Made by a program: the position numbers and the translations under genes | In this document: piece by piece, positions 44,753 through 54,386 of the stretch | Position numbering within the stretch: position 1 is the stretch's first letter | Layout: each line of letters opens with the position of its first letter | From: Bradyrhizobium sp. CB1717 | Lineage (GTDB): Bacteria; Pseudomonadota; Alphaproteobacteria; Rhizobiales; Xanthobacteraceae | Direction: 5' to 3' | Assembly (NCBI RefSeq): GCF_029714325.1 | Contig: NZ_CP121666.1 | Span: 8,852,501 to 8,916,500, forward strand | Length of the DNA stretch: 64,000 nucleotides | The notes under the pieces: generated by a model | What the model saw: the letters and a program-made list of their open reading frames with translations, nothing else | Told to the model about the DNA's origin: nothing | The model's database searches: none

Positions 44753-45510
44753 CACGCCGCCTCCTTCGCGCCGGTGATGAGAGCGGTGACTTCCTCCGGC
44801 GAGGTCTCGTGGATCGGCTTGTCGGCGCGCTTCTCGCCGCGGCGCATGACGATGACGCGGTCGCACACCGCAAACACGTCGGGCATGCGGTGCGAGATCA
44901 GCATCACGGCAACGCCCTGCTCCTTCAGCCGGTGGATCAGGCCGAGCACCTGCTCGACCTGTCGCACCGAGATGGCGGCGGTCGGCTCGTCCATCATCAC
45001 CAACCGCGCATTGGACAGGCGCGTCCGCGCGATCGCAACGGCCTGGCGCTGGCCGCCGGACATCTGCTTGACGAGATCGTCGGGCCGCGTCTCCGAGCGC
45101 AGCTCGCCGAACAATTCCAGCGCGCGTGCCGCCATCGCCTTGTGATCGAGCAAGGCGATGGGTCCGAATTTGCGCTTCAGCTCGCGGCCGAGAAAGACGT
45201 TGGCGGCCGCGGTCAGATTGTCCGATAGCGCGAGATCCTGGTAGACCACCTCGATGCCGACGGCGCGGGCATCGACGGGCCGGTTGAAATGGACCGCGCT
45301 GCCGGCAAAGCGCATCTCGCCGTGGGTGGGGCGGAAATTGCCGGCGATGATCTTGACCAGCGTCGACTTGCCGGCGCCATTGTCGCCCATCAGGCCGACC
45401 ACCTCTCCCGGAAAGACCTGCATGTCGACGTCATGCAGCGCGCGGATCGCGCCGAACTCCTTGCCGATGCCGGTGAGCTCGAGGACCGGTGTTGCTTCAG
45501 CGCTTGCCAT
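44752..45510 (-). CDS. Sugar ABC transporter ATP-binding protein
   Basis: A 252-aa ABC ATPase, a single nucleotide-binding domain rather than the tandem RbsA type. Walker A GDNGAGKST, signature MSGGQRQ, Walker B LVMMDEPTAA with H-loop LISHRM. It energises the permease next to it. It lies 12 bp downstream of xylA in the same operon. Confidence 0.94.
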   Translation of the reverse strand: MASAEATPVLELTGIGKEFGAIRALHDVDMQVFPGEVVGLMGDNGAGKSTLVKIIAGNFRPTHGEMRFAGSAVHFNRPVDARAVGIEVVYQDLALSDNLTAAANVFLGRELKRKFGPIALLDHKAMAARALELFGELRSETRPDDLVKQMSGGQRQAVAIARTRLSNARLVMMDEPTAAISVRQVEQVLGLIHRLKEQGVAVMLISHRMPDVFAVCDRVIVMRRGEKRADKPIHETSPEEVTALITGAKEAA

Positions 45511-45522
45511 CAGCGGCGTTCC

Positions 45523-46845
45523 TCAGACGTAGCGGTTGACGAGGGATTCCAGATATTCCTGCCGGCCCGAGCGCGGCTGCGGATCGAAGCCGGGACTCAT
45601 CGCACGGTCGGCGAGATCGGCGAGCGAGCGCTGGCCGCCGAGAATGGCGCGGCCTTCGGGGCCGGCCCATCCGTCGTAGCGCGTGGCGATCGGCGTGGTG
45701 AGCGCGCCGGCATCGAGCATGTCGGCGGCGGCGAGGAAGGCGCGCGCGCAGGCATCCATCGAGCCGACATGGGCATGGATGAGATCATCGGGGTCGATCG
45801 ACTGGCGGCGGATCTTGGCGTCGAAATTGAGCCCGCCCGAGGTGAAGCCGCCGCGGTTCAGGATCTCGTGGAACACCAGCGTCAATTCGGGGACGTTCAT
45901 CGCGAACTGGTCGGTGTCCCAGCCGAGCAGATCGTCGCCGCGATTGATGTCGAGCGAGCCGAACACGCCGAGCGCCTCGGCCAGCGCGACCTCGTGATGG
46001 AAGGAGTGTCCGGCGAGGATGGCGTGGTTCTGCTCGATGTTGAGCTTGACGTCCTTGAGCAGGTCGTAGCGTTCGAGGAAGCCGTAGCAGGTGGCGACAT
46101 CGAAATCATATTGATGCTTGGTCGGCTCCTTGGGCTTGGGCTCGATCAGGATCGGGCCCTTGAAACCGATCTTGTGCTTGTGCTCGACCACGAGGGAGAC
46201 GAAGCGGCCGAGCTGGTCGAGCTCGCGCTTGAGATCGGTGTTGAGCAGCGTCTCATAACCCTCGCGCCCGCCCCACAGCACATAGTTCTGGCCGCCGAGG
46301 CGGTGCGTCACCTCGAGCGCCGCGCGGACCTGGCCGGCGGCATAAGTGAAGATATCGGGGTCCGGGTTGGTCGCGGCGCCCGCCATGTAGCGGCGATGCG
46401 TGAACAAATTGGCGGTGCCCCAGAGCAGGCGGACCTTTGCGGAGGCCATCTTCTGTTCGAACAGATCGGCGATGGCGTTGAGGTTGGCGACGGATTCTCT
46501 GAGTGAATGGCCTTCCGGCGCCGCGTCGACGTCGTGGAAGGTGAAGAAGGGCACGTCCAGCAGGCGGAACAGCTCGAAGGCGACATCGGCCTTGGCCCGG
46601 GCCATCGCCATCGCGTCGGTGCCGCGATGCCAGGGCCGCAAGAAGGTCTCGCCGCCGAAGGGATCGCTGCCCGGCCAGCACAGCGAATGCCAGTAGCAGA
46701 CCGCAAAGCGTAAGTGATCCTCGAGCCGGCGGCCGTGGACGAGGCGGTCCTTGTCGTACCAGCGGAAGGCATGCGTGTTCGCCGCATCCTTGCCGGCAAA
46801 GGCGACGGGCGTCGTTGCATCGAAGAATTTGGCTGGCGCGTTCAC
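45523..46845 (-). CDS. xylA: Xylose isomerase
   Basis: A 440-aa D-xylose isomerase that converts D-xylose to D-xylulose. The catalytic His region [13 protein letters not shown], metal ligand block [32 protein letters not shown] and [15 protein letters not shown] are all present. It starts with GTG at 46845, directly after the xylB TAA, so it is translated as the second gene of the operon. Confidence 0.96.
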   Translation of the reverse strand: MNAPAKFFDATTPVAFAGKDAANTHAFRWYDKDRLVHGRRLEDHLRFAVCYWHSLCWPGSDPFGGETFLRPWHRGTDAMAMARAKADVAFELFRLLDVPFFTFHDVDAAPEGHSLRESVANLNAIADLFEQKMASAKVRLLWGTANLFTHRRYMAGAATNPDPDIFTYAAGQVRAALEVTHRLGGQNYVLWGGREGYETLLNTDLKRELDQLGRFVSLVVEHKHKIGFKGPILIEPKPKEPTKHQYDFDVATCYGFLERYDLLKDVKLNIEQNHAILAGHSFHHEVALAEALGVFGSLDINRGDDLLGWDTDQFAMNVPELTLVFHEILNRGGFTSGGLNFDAKIRRQSIDPDDLIHAHVGSMDACARAFLAAADMLDAGALTTPIATRYDGWAGPEGRAILGGQRSLADLADRAMSPGFDPQPRSGRQEYLESLVNRYV

Positions 46846-48300
46846 TTAAAGAGTCTCCTTCAATGCGGGATAAAGCGCGCGCCAGCGACGATAGGCCTCG
46901 TCATAGGCGGCGGTCAGGGATGCGCGGGGCGCGAAGCTCGCGAGCCGGCGCGGACGGGTGCAGATTTTGGCCGGATCTTCGCCGGTGGCGGCGAGTCGGC
47001 CGAGCCGTGCGGCGCCGAGCGCGGCCCCGACCTCGCCCTCCTCGACGCGGTGGACGGGAATGCCGAGCACGTCGGCGCAGATCTGCGCCCATAGCGGCGA
47101 GCGCGAGCCGCCGCCGACGAGATCGACTTCGTTGATCGGCCCGCTCGCAGCGCTCAAGGCCGCCAGATTGTCACGCGCGGCGAAGGCGACGCCTTCGAGC
47201 ACGGCCTGGACGATCTGGGAACGCCCGGTCGCGCCGCGCAGGCCGACGAAGGCACCGCTGGCGGCGGCATCGTTGTGCGGCGTGCGTTCGCCATCGAGAT
47301 AAGGCAGGAATTTGATGGGGCTCGGCCCGTCGACGCGCTCGCCGAGCGGCGCGAGCAGCGCGGCTGCCGGCGTCTCCATCACGTCGGACAGCCAGGCCAG
47401 CGAAGCCGCCGCCGACAGCATTACGCCCATCTGGTGCCAGAGGCCGGGCAGCGCGTGGCAGAAGGCATGCACCGCTGAAGCCGGCGCCGGAGCGAACCGA
47501 TCGGTGACACGGAACACCACGCCGGAGGTGCCGAGCGACAGGAACGCATCGCCCGGTGCGATGGCGCCGAGCCCGATCGCGCTCGCCGCATTGTCGCCGG
47601 CACCGCCGGCGACCACGACGTCTTTCGCCATCCCCCAGCGCTGCGCGTATTCCGGCGCAAGCACGGCGCTCACCGCGCTACCTTCGACGAGGCGCGGCAT
47701 GTGGTGGAGATCGAGGCCGGTCGCATGCAGCAGCAGGGCCGACCAGCGCCGCTGGCCGACATCGAGCCACAGCGTGCCGGCGGCGTCCGACATGTCCTCG
47801 ACCAACTCGCCGCTCAGGCGGTAGCGGACATAGGCCTTCGGCAGCAGCACCTTGGCGACGCGCTTGAATATTTCGGGCTCATGCCGCGCGACCCAGAGCA
47901 GCTTTGGCGCGGTGAAGCCGGGCATCGCCAGATTGCCGGCGATGGCGTGCAACGACGGACAGCGCCGTTCCAGCATGACGCATTCGGCCTGCGAACGGCC
48001 GTCGTTCCAGAGGATCGCGGGACGCAGCGGCCGTCCGTCTGCGCCGAGCAGCGTCGCACCATGCATCTGGCCTGACAGGCCGATGCCGGCGACCCGCGCG
48101 ATCTCGCGCGGATGGTGGCTGGCGAGATCATCGACCGCGCCGATCGCGCCCTCGACCCAGGCGTCGGGATCCTGCTCGGACCACAGCGGCGCCGGATGCG
48201 ACAGCGCGAGCTCGCGCGCCGCCGTCGCGACCACCGCGCCGGCTTCGTTCACGAGAACCGCCTTCACACCGGACGTGCCGATGTCCAGTCCGAGATACAC
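46846..48300 (-). CDS. xylB: Xylulokinase
   Basis: A 484-aa FGGY-family kinase that phosphorylates D-xylulose to xylulose 5-phosphate. YLGLDIGTSGVKAVLVNEAG is the N-terminal ATP loop; GLSGQMHGATLL, the substrate site ILWNDGRSQAEC and the C-terminal VDLVGGGSRSPLWAQI follow. It starts with GTG at 48300 after GGGAGGG. It is the first structural gene, 82 bp below the LacI regulator. Confidence 0.95.
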   Translation of the reverse strand: MYLGLDIGTSGVKAVLVNEAGAVVATAARELALSHPAPLWSEQDPDAWVEGAIGAVDDLASHHPREIARVAGIGLSGQMHGATLLGADGRPLRPAILWNDGRSQAECVMLERRCPSLHAIAGNLAMPGFTAPKLLWVARHEPEIFKRVAKVLLPKAYVRYRLSGELVEDMSDAAGTLWLDVGQRRWSALLLHATGLDLHHMPRLVEGSAVSAVLAPEYAQRWGMAKDVVVAGGAGDNAASAIGLGAIAPGDAFLSLGTSGVVFRVTDRFAPAPASAVHAFCHALPGLWHQMGVMLSAAASLAWLSDVMETPAAALLAPLGERVDGPSPIKFLPYLDGERTPHNDAAASGAFVGLRGATGRSQIVQAVLEGVAFAARDNLAALSAASGPINEVDLVGGGSRSPLWAQICADVLGIPVHRVEEGEVGAALGAARLGRLAATGEDPAKICTRPRRLASFAPRASLTAAYDEAYRRWRALYPALKETL

Positions 48301-48382
48301 GTCACCCTCCCTTTTGTCTGTCGCGGTGTGCGAGCTTGGTGTCGCCTTCCCCGCAACGGGTCGTTTCCAAATCCACCTGCCG

Positions 48383-49423
48383 CTAAGGCAGATTGTCCCG
48401 CATCACGATGTCGATCCTGATCTTCTCCTGCTCGCGCAGGATCGGCTCGCCGCGGGCGAGCGCGAGCAGCACGCGCACGGCGGCTCGCGCCTCATGTCCC
48501 GGATTCTGCGAGATCGCGGCATCCATTACGCCCTGGAGCAGCAGCCGGCGCGTCAGCGCGGTAACGTCGTGCCCGACAAACACGACCTTGTCGCGGCCGG
48601 CCTCGCTCAACGCTTTGGCGACGCCCTGCGTGCCGGCGCCGACGTTGTAAAGGCCGACAATGTCAGCATGCCTGCCCAGCAGCCGTGCCAGGAGCTGCTC
48701 CGAGCGCGCGTCCTCGTCGCGCCCTTCCAGCACCGGCAGCACGCTGAGACCAGGGAATTCACTCGCCATCACCTGGTTGAAGCCGAAGATGCGCTCGGCG
48801 TGGTCGCGCAGGCCCTGCGATCCCGCGACGATCGCGACCTTGCCCGAGCGCCCGCCGACCAGCCGCCCGACCAGCGCCCCGGCGGTGCGGCCCGCGGCGA
48901 TGTTGTCGATGCCGACATAATGGTGGCGGCGCGAGGACGGCACGTCCGAGACCAGCGTCACGATCTTGGTGCCGGTGTCGACGAGGTCGTTGATGGCGGC
49001 ACGGACGGTGGGATGATCCAGCGCCACCACGGCGACGCCGTCGTAATCGCCGGACAGCGCCTCCAGCGAGGCGGCCAGCACGGAGGCGTCGAACACGTCG
49101 GTTGCAATCATCTCGACGCCGAGGCGGCGGGCCGAGAGCCAGCCTGACATCTCGCCGAGATAGGCCTCGATCTGCTGCATGAACGGGTTCGGCCCCGACG
49201 GCATCACGAAAGCAAAGCGGCGGGCGCGGCCGCGGGCGAGTTCCGCGGCCGCCACATGCGGCTGAAAGGAATTGCGCTCGATCGCTTCCCGGACGCGCCG
49301 GACCGTGTCCGCCCGCACGCCCGGCCGGTTGTGCAGCACGCGGTCGACCGTCGCGAGGCTGACGCCCGCCTCGCGGGCGATGTCCTTCAGCGTGAGCGCG
49401 GCGGTGGTGAGCGTCTCGGCCAT
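48383..49423 (-). CDS. LacI family transcriptional regulator of the xylose locus
   Basis: A 346-aa LacI-type regulator. The HTH is TLKDIAREAGVSLATVDRVL with the hinge following; the body is a periplasmic-binding-protein-like domain (FAFVMPSGPNPFMQQIEAYL, YDGVAVVALDHPTVRAAI). Read in the same direction as the structural genes and ending 82 bp before xylB, it is the likely repressor of the operon with a pentose or its phosphate as inducer. Confidence 0.92.
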   Translation of the reverse strand: MAETLTTAALTLKDIAREAGVSLATVDRVLHNRPGVRADTVRRVREAIERNSFQPHVAAAELARGRARRFAFVMPSGPNPFMQQIEAYLGEMSGWLSARRLGVEMIATDVFDASVLAASLEALSGDYDGVAVVALDHPTVRAAINDLVDTGTKIVTLVSDVPSSRRHHYVGIDNIAAGRTAGALVGRLVGGRSGKVAIVAGSQGLRDHAERIFGFNQVMASEFPGLSVLPVLEGRDEDARSEQLLARLLGRHADIVGLYNVGAGTQGVAKALSEAGRDKVVFVGHDVTALTRRLLLQGVMDAAISQNPGHEARAAVRVLLALARGEPILREQEKIRIDIVMRDNLP

Positions 49424-49446
49424 GGCTGAAGGCTAGCAGAGGTGTT

Positions 49447-49463
49447 TTGAGGTACGCAACTCA
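49447..49463. promoter_or_regulatory. Possible LacI-type operator
   Basis: TTGAGGTACGCAACTCA, 24 bases upstream of the regulator start, is an imperfect palindrome centred on a CG-containing core, as LacI-family sites usually are. It is followed by a second TTTTGAGG. It is a weak candidate for autoregulation. Confidence 0.3.
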
Positions 49464-49522
49464 TTTTGAGGGGCAAGAGGGGCTGACGGCATTTTACGGC
49501 CCCCGGTTGCGCCGGACCGGAA

Positions 49523-49993
49523 CTACCCGCCGATCAGATCCAGCGTCAGGAACAGGCTGTTGGGGTCTTCGGCATAACCCTCGAACGGGTCGCAGAGCAC
49601 AAAACCGTGCGCCTGGTAGAGCGCATGCGCCGGCTTGAAATAATCCCATGAGCCGGTCTCGAGGCAGAGCCGCTGCAGGCCGCGCGCACGGGCCTCGGTG
49701 ATGATATGACGGAGCATCTGGCCGCCATAGCCGCGCCGCCGCGCGGTCTGCAGCGTGTGCATCGACTTCACCTCGCCGTGGCCGGCCGAGAGCGCCTTCA
49801 GCGCGCCGGTGGCGACCAGCGTGTCGCCGTCCCAGCCGGTCCAGAACGCGACGTCGCTGGCGCGAAGGCCTGCGAGATCGAGCGCATGCGCGCTGCCGGG
49901 CGCTGTCTGCGCCCGAGCCGCCGTGACGTGATGATCGAGCAGCGCGATGACGCGGGGATCGAAGGTGTCGCCGGTGCGGATCTCGATCGTCAC
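49523..49993 (-). CDS. GNAT family N-acetyltransferase (156 aa)
   Basis: A 156-aa GNAT acetyltransferase. The acetyl-CoA P-loop is TARRRGYGGQMLRHIITEAR, followed by LCLETGSWDYFKPAHALY and GFVLCDPFEGY, close to the YedL/PanM group of small acetyltransferases. It starts with GTG at 49993, overlapping the stop of the second GNAT by 4 bp. It is the last gene of an operon led by an XRE-cupin regulator. The substrate is unknown. Confidence 0.9.
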   Translation of the reverse strand: MTIEIRTGDTFDPRVIALLDHHVTAARAQTAPGSAHALDLAGLRASDVAFWTGWDGDTLVATGALKALSAGHGEVKSMHTLQTARRRGYGGQMLRHIITEARARGLQRLCLETGSWDYFKPAHALYQAHGFVLCDPFEGYAEDPNSLFLTLDLIGG

Positions 49994-50502
49994 GGCCGCA
50001 CTCCGCTTGCGAGCTGCTTCTGCATGAAGACGAGGTCGAGCCAGCGGCCGAACTTGCAGCCGACCTCCGGCATGCGGCCGACCTCGGCGAAGCCGAGCGA
50101 GGCATGCAAGGCGATCGAGGCGGCGTTGGCGGCCTCGATGCCGGCGATCATGGCGTGCTTGTCGAGCGCGGTAGCGCGCTCGATCAGCGTCGCCATCAGG
50201 CAGCGGCCGACGCCGAGCCGGTGATGCCGCTCGCCGACATAGACCGAGTTCTCGACGGTGTGGCGATAGCCTGGAAAGGGGCGGAAATCGCCGAACGAGG
50301 CGAAGCCGACGACGTCCCTGCCCTTCATCGCGACCAGCACGGGATAGCCGGCCTGTTGCCGCGCGCTCATCCACGCGCGCCGCGAGGCGAGGTCGGCCGG
50401 GCCGTCGGTCCAGACCGCCGTGGTGTTGACCGCGGCGTAATTGTAGATGGCCAAGATGTCGGTGGCATCTTCCAGCGTGGCGTCCCGCACGATCAGCGGC
50501 AT
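49990..50502 (-). CDS. Phosphinothricin acetyltransferase-like GNAT
   Basis: A 170-aa GNAT protein of the Pat/YncA type: IVRDATLEDATDILAIYNYA, FASFGDFRPFPGYRHTVENSVYV and the acetyl-CoA loop HHRLGVGRCLMATLIERA, then FAEVGRMPEVGCKFGRWLDLV. Relatives acetylate phosphinothricin, methionine sulfoximine or related amino acids. The ATG at 50502 shares one base with the stop of the XRE-cupin gene. A detoxification role is inference. Confidence 0.9.
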   Translation of the reverse strand: MPLIVRDATLEDATDILAIYNYAAVNTTAVWTDGPADLASRRAWMSARQQAGYPVLVAMKGRDVVGFASFGDFRPFPGYRHTVENSVYVGERHHRLGVGRCLMATLIERATALDKHAMIAGIEAANAASIALHASLGFAEVGRMPEVGCKFGRWLDLVFMQKQLASGVRP

Positions 50503-51083
50503 CACATTTTCCCGTAAGAGGTGCCGCGCCGCGTGATGATGACGTAGCGCGCGTCCTGCCTGGTCTCGTTCTCGAAGGTCACCGCGCGCATCACGTCGAA
50601 GTCGAGACAGTCGCCGTCGTGCAGGCGCACGGTCTTGGCATCGATATGCACGCAGACCGCGCCCTCCAGCATCAGGAGCTGCTGGGTGAAGGCGTTGCGG
50701 CCCCAGGGGCTGTAGGAGACGCGCGCGCCGGCCGGCAGGTCGACGACGATGATCTCGATGCCGCTCGCCGCATCCGGCGGCGAGGCGTGACGCCGGCGAT
50801 AGCCGCTGTCGGGATCGCGCCAGTGCGGTTGGTCCGCCAGCCGCACCAGGCGCTCCGGCGGCTTCTCCGCGAGCGCGACGACATCGCTGAGCGTGACGTC
50901 GAGCGCCGCACAGAGCTTGTTGAGCAGCGCCGCCGTCGCGCTGCTCTGCGCCCGCTCCACCCGCCCGATCATGGCCCGGCTGACACCGGAGCGGCCTGCG
51001 AGTTCGTTCAACGTCATGCCCGCCTGCGTCCTCAACGTCTTCAAGCGACGACCGATCGCACGGTCGAGTTTCTGCTGGTCCAT
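50502..51083 (-). CDS. XRE family regulator with cupin sensor domain
   Basis: A 193-aa regulator: N-terminal XRE HTH (LKTLRTQAGMTLNELAGRSG, VSRAMIGRVERAQSSATAAL) and a C-terminal cupin (IEIIVVDLPAGARVSYSPWG, LLMLEGAVCVHIDAKTVRL, LHDGDCLDFDVMRAVTFEN). It starts at 51083, or 51092. This fusion type usually regulates adjacent amino-acid-related genes; here it leads an operon with two acetyltransferases. Confidence 0.9.
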   Translation of the reverse strand: MDQQKLDRAIGRRLKTLRTQAGMTLNELAGRSGVSRAMIGRVERAQSSATAALLNKLCAALDVTLSDVVALAEKPPERLVRLADQPHWRDPDSGYRRRHASPPDAASGIEIIVVDLPAGARVSYSPWGRNAFTQQLLMLEGAVCVHIDAKTVRLHDGDCLDFDVMRAVTFENETRQDARYVIITRRGTSYGKM

Positions 51084-51275
51084 GGTCTTCATCCAAACAT
51101 TGCCCGACACGAGGACCGCACCCATCAGGGCGAGAGAAGCTTAAGCCGGGCGAGCCGCGCGTGCCGGGAGCCAGGAGCTAATATATTAGAATGTTTGGGC
51201 GGCAAACTCCCCGGCGTCTTGCCGCAGCCCGCCTGGAAATGGTGCGCTCGGCAAGGTGTCCTTTGGGGAAATTCG

Positions 51276-54200
51276 CTAGACCAGAAAATCCGGCGCCGCG
51301 CCGTGGACCTGCGGGATCAAGGACCCGGGCGCGAGGTGAAGTGTCATCGCATGATGATCCGCATCGGTCAGGGTCAAAATATTGGTCTGAGTGTCGAAGG
51401 CCGCGTTCACTTTGGTGTCGAAGCCATCCAGCACCAGCGTCGTGCCCGGCGTATAGTTCGAGATGACACCGGACGTTTGCTTGGCATTGGGCCCGAACAC
51501 AAATGTATCCGTCCCCGTCAGAACGACATTGCTGCTCAGATTACCGGTGACCACCAATGTCCCGTTGTTGACGTTGACGGCTCCAGCCCCGCTCAAATTG
51601 TCGACCTTGAGCAAGCCGCTATCCAGGACAGTGGCGTTGTTGACGAAATTGCCCGAGACATCCACCTCGCTGCCGGCGTGCACATTGACGATGCCGCCAT
51701 TGACCAGGCCATTCCCGAAGTCGATCGTGCCGCCCTGATCGGCGGTGATCGTTCCAAAGGTGTTGAAAACCGCGTCGTCGAAATCGAGCGAGGCGTGCAC
51801 GGCTTCGATCAGGCCGCTGCTGGTGACGGAATTGCCGGTGTTCACGCTGAGCGGCTGGGACCCGTGCGCCTCGAGCGTGCCGGAGACGCCGATATCCAAA
51901 GTGAGGCTGTGATCTCCGTTTCCGATGGTGCCGGCGCCGTCGATCGTCCCGCCGGCAAGATCAAGCGTGTGATGCGCACCGCTGTTCAGGATTAGGGAGC
52001 CCGGATCGAGCTTGATCTCGCCATTGCCGATGACCGTGGCGTCGCCGGTCAGGACGGCTTTCGCGGCATTGAAGAGCTCGATCCTGCCGCCGTTGTTCAG
52101 CGTGCCGCTGACAAACAAACCGCTTGCGGCACTGACGTCAAACACAGCGCCAGCCTTGAGCGTCACGTTGTTGAAGCTGTTGCCGCTGCCTGCAACGGAT
52201 TCGATGAGTCCGCCTGATGTCGCATCCAGCGACGTCCCGTCCAGATGGACATTGTCGAAGGTGATGGTGCCGCCATTGGCGACGATCGCACCGAGGGAAC
52301 CGCCGGTGATCGTATCGTTCACGAACGCGAGCATCGCCTGGGCTTCGCTCAGCGAGCCGAGATTGTTGATCGTGCTGTTGCTGATCACACCGGCGCTGCC
52401 GGTCTCGTGCAAATTGCCGGTCACGCTGATATTGATCGTGGCCCGGTCGATCGACGTGAAGCCGGTCGAGCCGGTGACAGTCAGAACGCTACCGCCGCCG
52501 CTGGTGTCATTCACGTCAGTGACCGTGATCGCGACGTTCTTGGTCGCGATCTCTGTCCCGTCGCTGACCGCGACGGTGAGGTCATAGACGTTGTCGCGGT
52601 TCGCGTCTTTCGGCGCCTCGAAGTCGGGCGCGGACTTGAACGTCACATCGCCCGTCGCCGACACGTTGAACAGAGCCGCGTCAGTGCCGGACAACGAATA
52701 GGTCAGCGCAGGGCTGTCCACATCGGCCGCCGCGATGTGGTAGGCGACGCCAGTGCCATTCTCCGCGAAGCTTGCCGTCGTGCCCGAGCTGATCACGGGC
52801 GCATCATCGACTCCCGTCAGCGTCACGGTGATGGCCTGTGTCGCGGAACCGCCGTGGCCGTCGTCGAGGGTCACGGTGAAGGTGTCGGTATGGGTCTGTC
52901 CGGCCGCGAGCGGAGCGATGCCGGCGTGAGTAACATCATAGCTCCACGTCACCTTGCCATCGGCGTCGTCGACGACGGCCGTGAGTGTGCCGAGATTGCC
53001 GCTTTGCGACGTCACCGATACCGTGTGAGTGTCGGTCGCGTCGGCGTCGGCAAAGAACACTGCCTCCGATGTCGAAACCTTGGCGCCGCCATTGTCCGTC
53101 AGATGCGCTTCGGTGACGGACGGCAGACCAATATCTTTCACAAAGATATCTTCACTGCCGTTGGTATCGCCCGGCACCAGATTGCTGGCTGACGACACGA
53201 ATACCAATTTGGTGCCATCTGGCGAGAACACGGGAGTCTGGCTGTAGCCGTTCGCCTGCGTCCCGCTCGCGTTGGTCGAGACAACCGTGATGGCGCCGGT
53301 GGACAGGTCCTTCACATAGACCTCAAAGGCATTGACACCCGACACCAGATTGGCGGCATTGGAATAGAACGCGATCTTGGTGCCATCAGGCGAGAACACC
53401 GGTTGCTGGGCCAAGCCGTCGCTCTGCGGTGCTCCTCCGGCATTCGCCGACACCAACGTGACTACGCCGGTGGTCAGATCTTTAATGACGATGTTGCCGA
53501 TTCCGACATTGGCACTACCCGGCACAAGATTGTCGGCGAAGGTATAGAACGCGACCTTGGTGCCATCGGGCGAGAACACCGGGTCGTAGCTGCCGCCATT
53601 TCCACGAACGCCGCTGGCGCTGTCCGACACCAGTGTGGTGACCCCGGTGGCAAGGTCCTTGATATAGACGTCGTTGATAGCGCCAACCCCTCTCGTGGAC
53701 CCGAACACGATTTTGCTGCCATCGGGCGAGAACGAGGGGGCGAAGGTATAGCCATTCTGCTCGCCGCCACTGAGTGGACCATTGTAGGGGCTGGCGCCCA
53801 CGAGCGTTATCGCGCCAGTGGTCAAGTCCTTCACGAAGATGTCGCGCGCGTTGTCTGTGTCGCCCGGCACCAGATTGTCGGCGTCGGAATAGAACGCGAC
53901 CTTGGTGCCGTCAGGCGAGAATATCGGGTTGGTGGTCTGGAAGCCGTCCGCCTGCGCCCCGCTGGCACTGGTCGACACGCGCGTGATGGCACCGGTGGTC
54001 AGGTCCTTCACGAAGATATCCCAAGCTTGATTGGTATCGCCCGGCACCAGATTGTCGGAAGCAGAAGCGAACGCCACCTTGGTCCCATCAGGCGAAAAGA
54101 CCGGCTGGTAGCTGAAGCTATCCCCCTGCACCCCGCCGGCACTGGTCGACACGAGCGTGATCGTACCAGTGGTCAGATCCTTCACGAAGATGTCGGCTTG

Positions 54201-54386
54201 GCCGTTGGTATCGCCAGGCACCAGATTGTCGGCAGAGGAATAGAACGCCACTTTCGTGCCGTCGGACGAGAACACGGGCGAGAAAGTCGCGCCATCCGCC
54301 TGCGCCCCGGTTGCGCTGGTCGACACGCGCGTGACGGAACCGTCGCTGCCACTGTCAGCGGTGAAGACAGGTGCCGAGTTTGTCAT
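51276..54386 (-). CDS. Large extracellular-type protein: seven PD40-like repeats, VCBS, cadherin-like, C-terminal repeat region
   Basis: A 1036-aa protein. Residues 19-422 are seven tandem repeats of 56-59 aa, each carrying FSPDGTKVAF and a DIFVKDLTTG-like ending, TolB/PD40 style, the number for one seven-bladed propeller. A VCBS-like unit follows (TFTVTLDDGHGGSATQAITV), then a cadherin-like unit (LTYSLSGTDAALFNVSATGD) ending near residue 650. Next is a low-complexity beta-helix-like tail and a C-terminus of type I secretion substrate style (FVFGPNAKQTSGVISNY, TTLVLDGFD). No Sec signal is visible at the N-terminus. The ATG at 54386 follows GGAGGC. Surface adhesin or secreted binding protein is likely; partners are unknown. 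Confidence 0.87.
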   Translation of the reverse strand: MTNSAPVFTADSGSDGSVTRVSTSATGAQADGATFSPVFSSDGTKVAFYSSADNLVPGDTNGQADIFVKDLTTGTITLVSTSAGGVQGDSFSYQPVFSPDGTKVAFASASDNLVPGDTNQAWDIFVKDLTTGAITRVSTSASGAQADGFQTTNPIFSPDGTKVAFYSDADNLVPGDTDNARDIFVKDLTTGAITLVGASPYNGPLSGGEQNGYTFAPSFSPDGSKIVFGSTRGVGAINDVYIKDLATGVTTLVSDSASGVRGNGGSYDPVFSPDGTKVAFYTFADNLVPGSANVGIGNIVIKDLTTGVVTLVSANAGGAPQSDGLAQQPVFSPDGTKIAFYSNAANLVSGVNAFEVYVKDLSTGAITVVSTNASGTQANGYSQTPVFSPDGTKLVFVSSASNLVPGDTNGSEDIFVKDIGLPSVTEAHLTDNGGAKVSTSEAVFFADADATDTHTVSVTSQSGNLGTLTAVVDDADGKVTWSYDVTHAGIAPLAAGQTHTDTFTVTLDDGHGGSATQAITVTLTGVDDAPVISSGTTASFAENGTGVAYHIAAADVDSPALTYSLSGTDAALFNVSATGDVTFKSAPDFEAPKDANRDNVYDLTVAVSDGTEIATKNVAITVTDVNDTSGGGSVLTVTGSTGFTSIDRATINISVTGNLHETGSAGVISNSTINNLGSLSEAQAMLAFVNDTITGGSLGAIVANGGTITFDNVHLDGTSLDATSGGLIESVAGSGNSFNNVTLKAGAVFDVSAASGLFVSGTLNNGGRIELFNAAKAVLTGDATVIGNGEIKLDPGSLILNSGAHHTLDLAGGTIDGAGTIGNGDHSLTLDIGVSGTLEAHGSQPLSVNTGNSVTSSGLIEAVHASLDFDDAVFNTFGTITADQGGTIDFGNGLVNGGIVNVHAGSEVDVSGNFVNNATVLDSGLLKVDNLSGAGAVNVNNGTLVVTGNLSSNVVLTGTDTFVFGPNAKQTSGVISNYTPGTTLVLDGFDTKVNAAFDTQTNILTLTDADHHAMTLHLAPGSLIPQVHGAAPDFLV
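53121..54332 (-). repeat. Seven tandem PD40-like repeats in coding sequence
   Basis: Seven repeats of about 170-177 bp each coding for 56-59 residues. The core V-FSPDGTK--F is present in all, with most ending DI-VKDLTTG-I. Repeats 4 and 6 are the most diverged. They encode one predicted seven-bladed propeller. Confidence 0.85.

Noticed and set aside
53121..54332. Tandem DNA repeats considered as a CRISPR or satellite array
   Set aside because: Period is about 170-177 bp, codon-phase-preserving and encodes diverging protein repeats; no short identical repeats or spacers.
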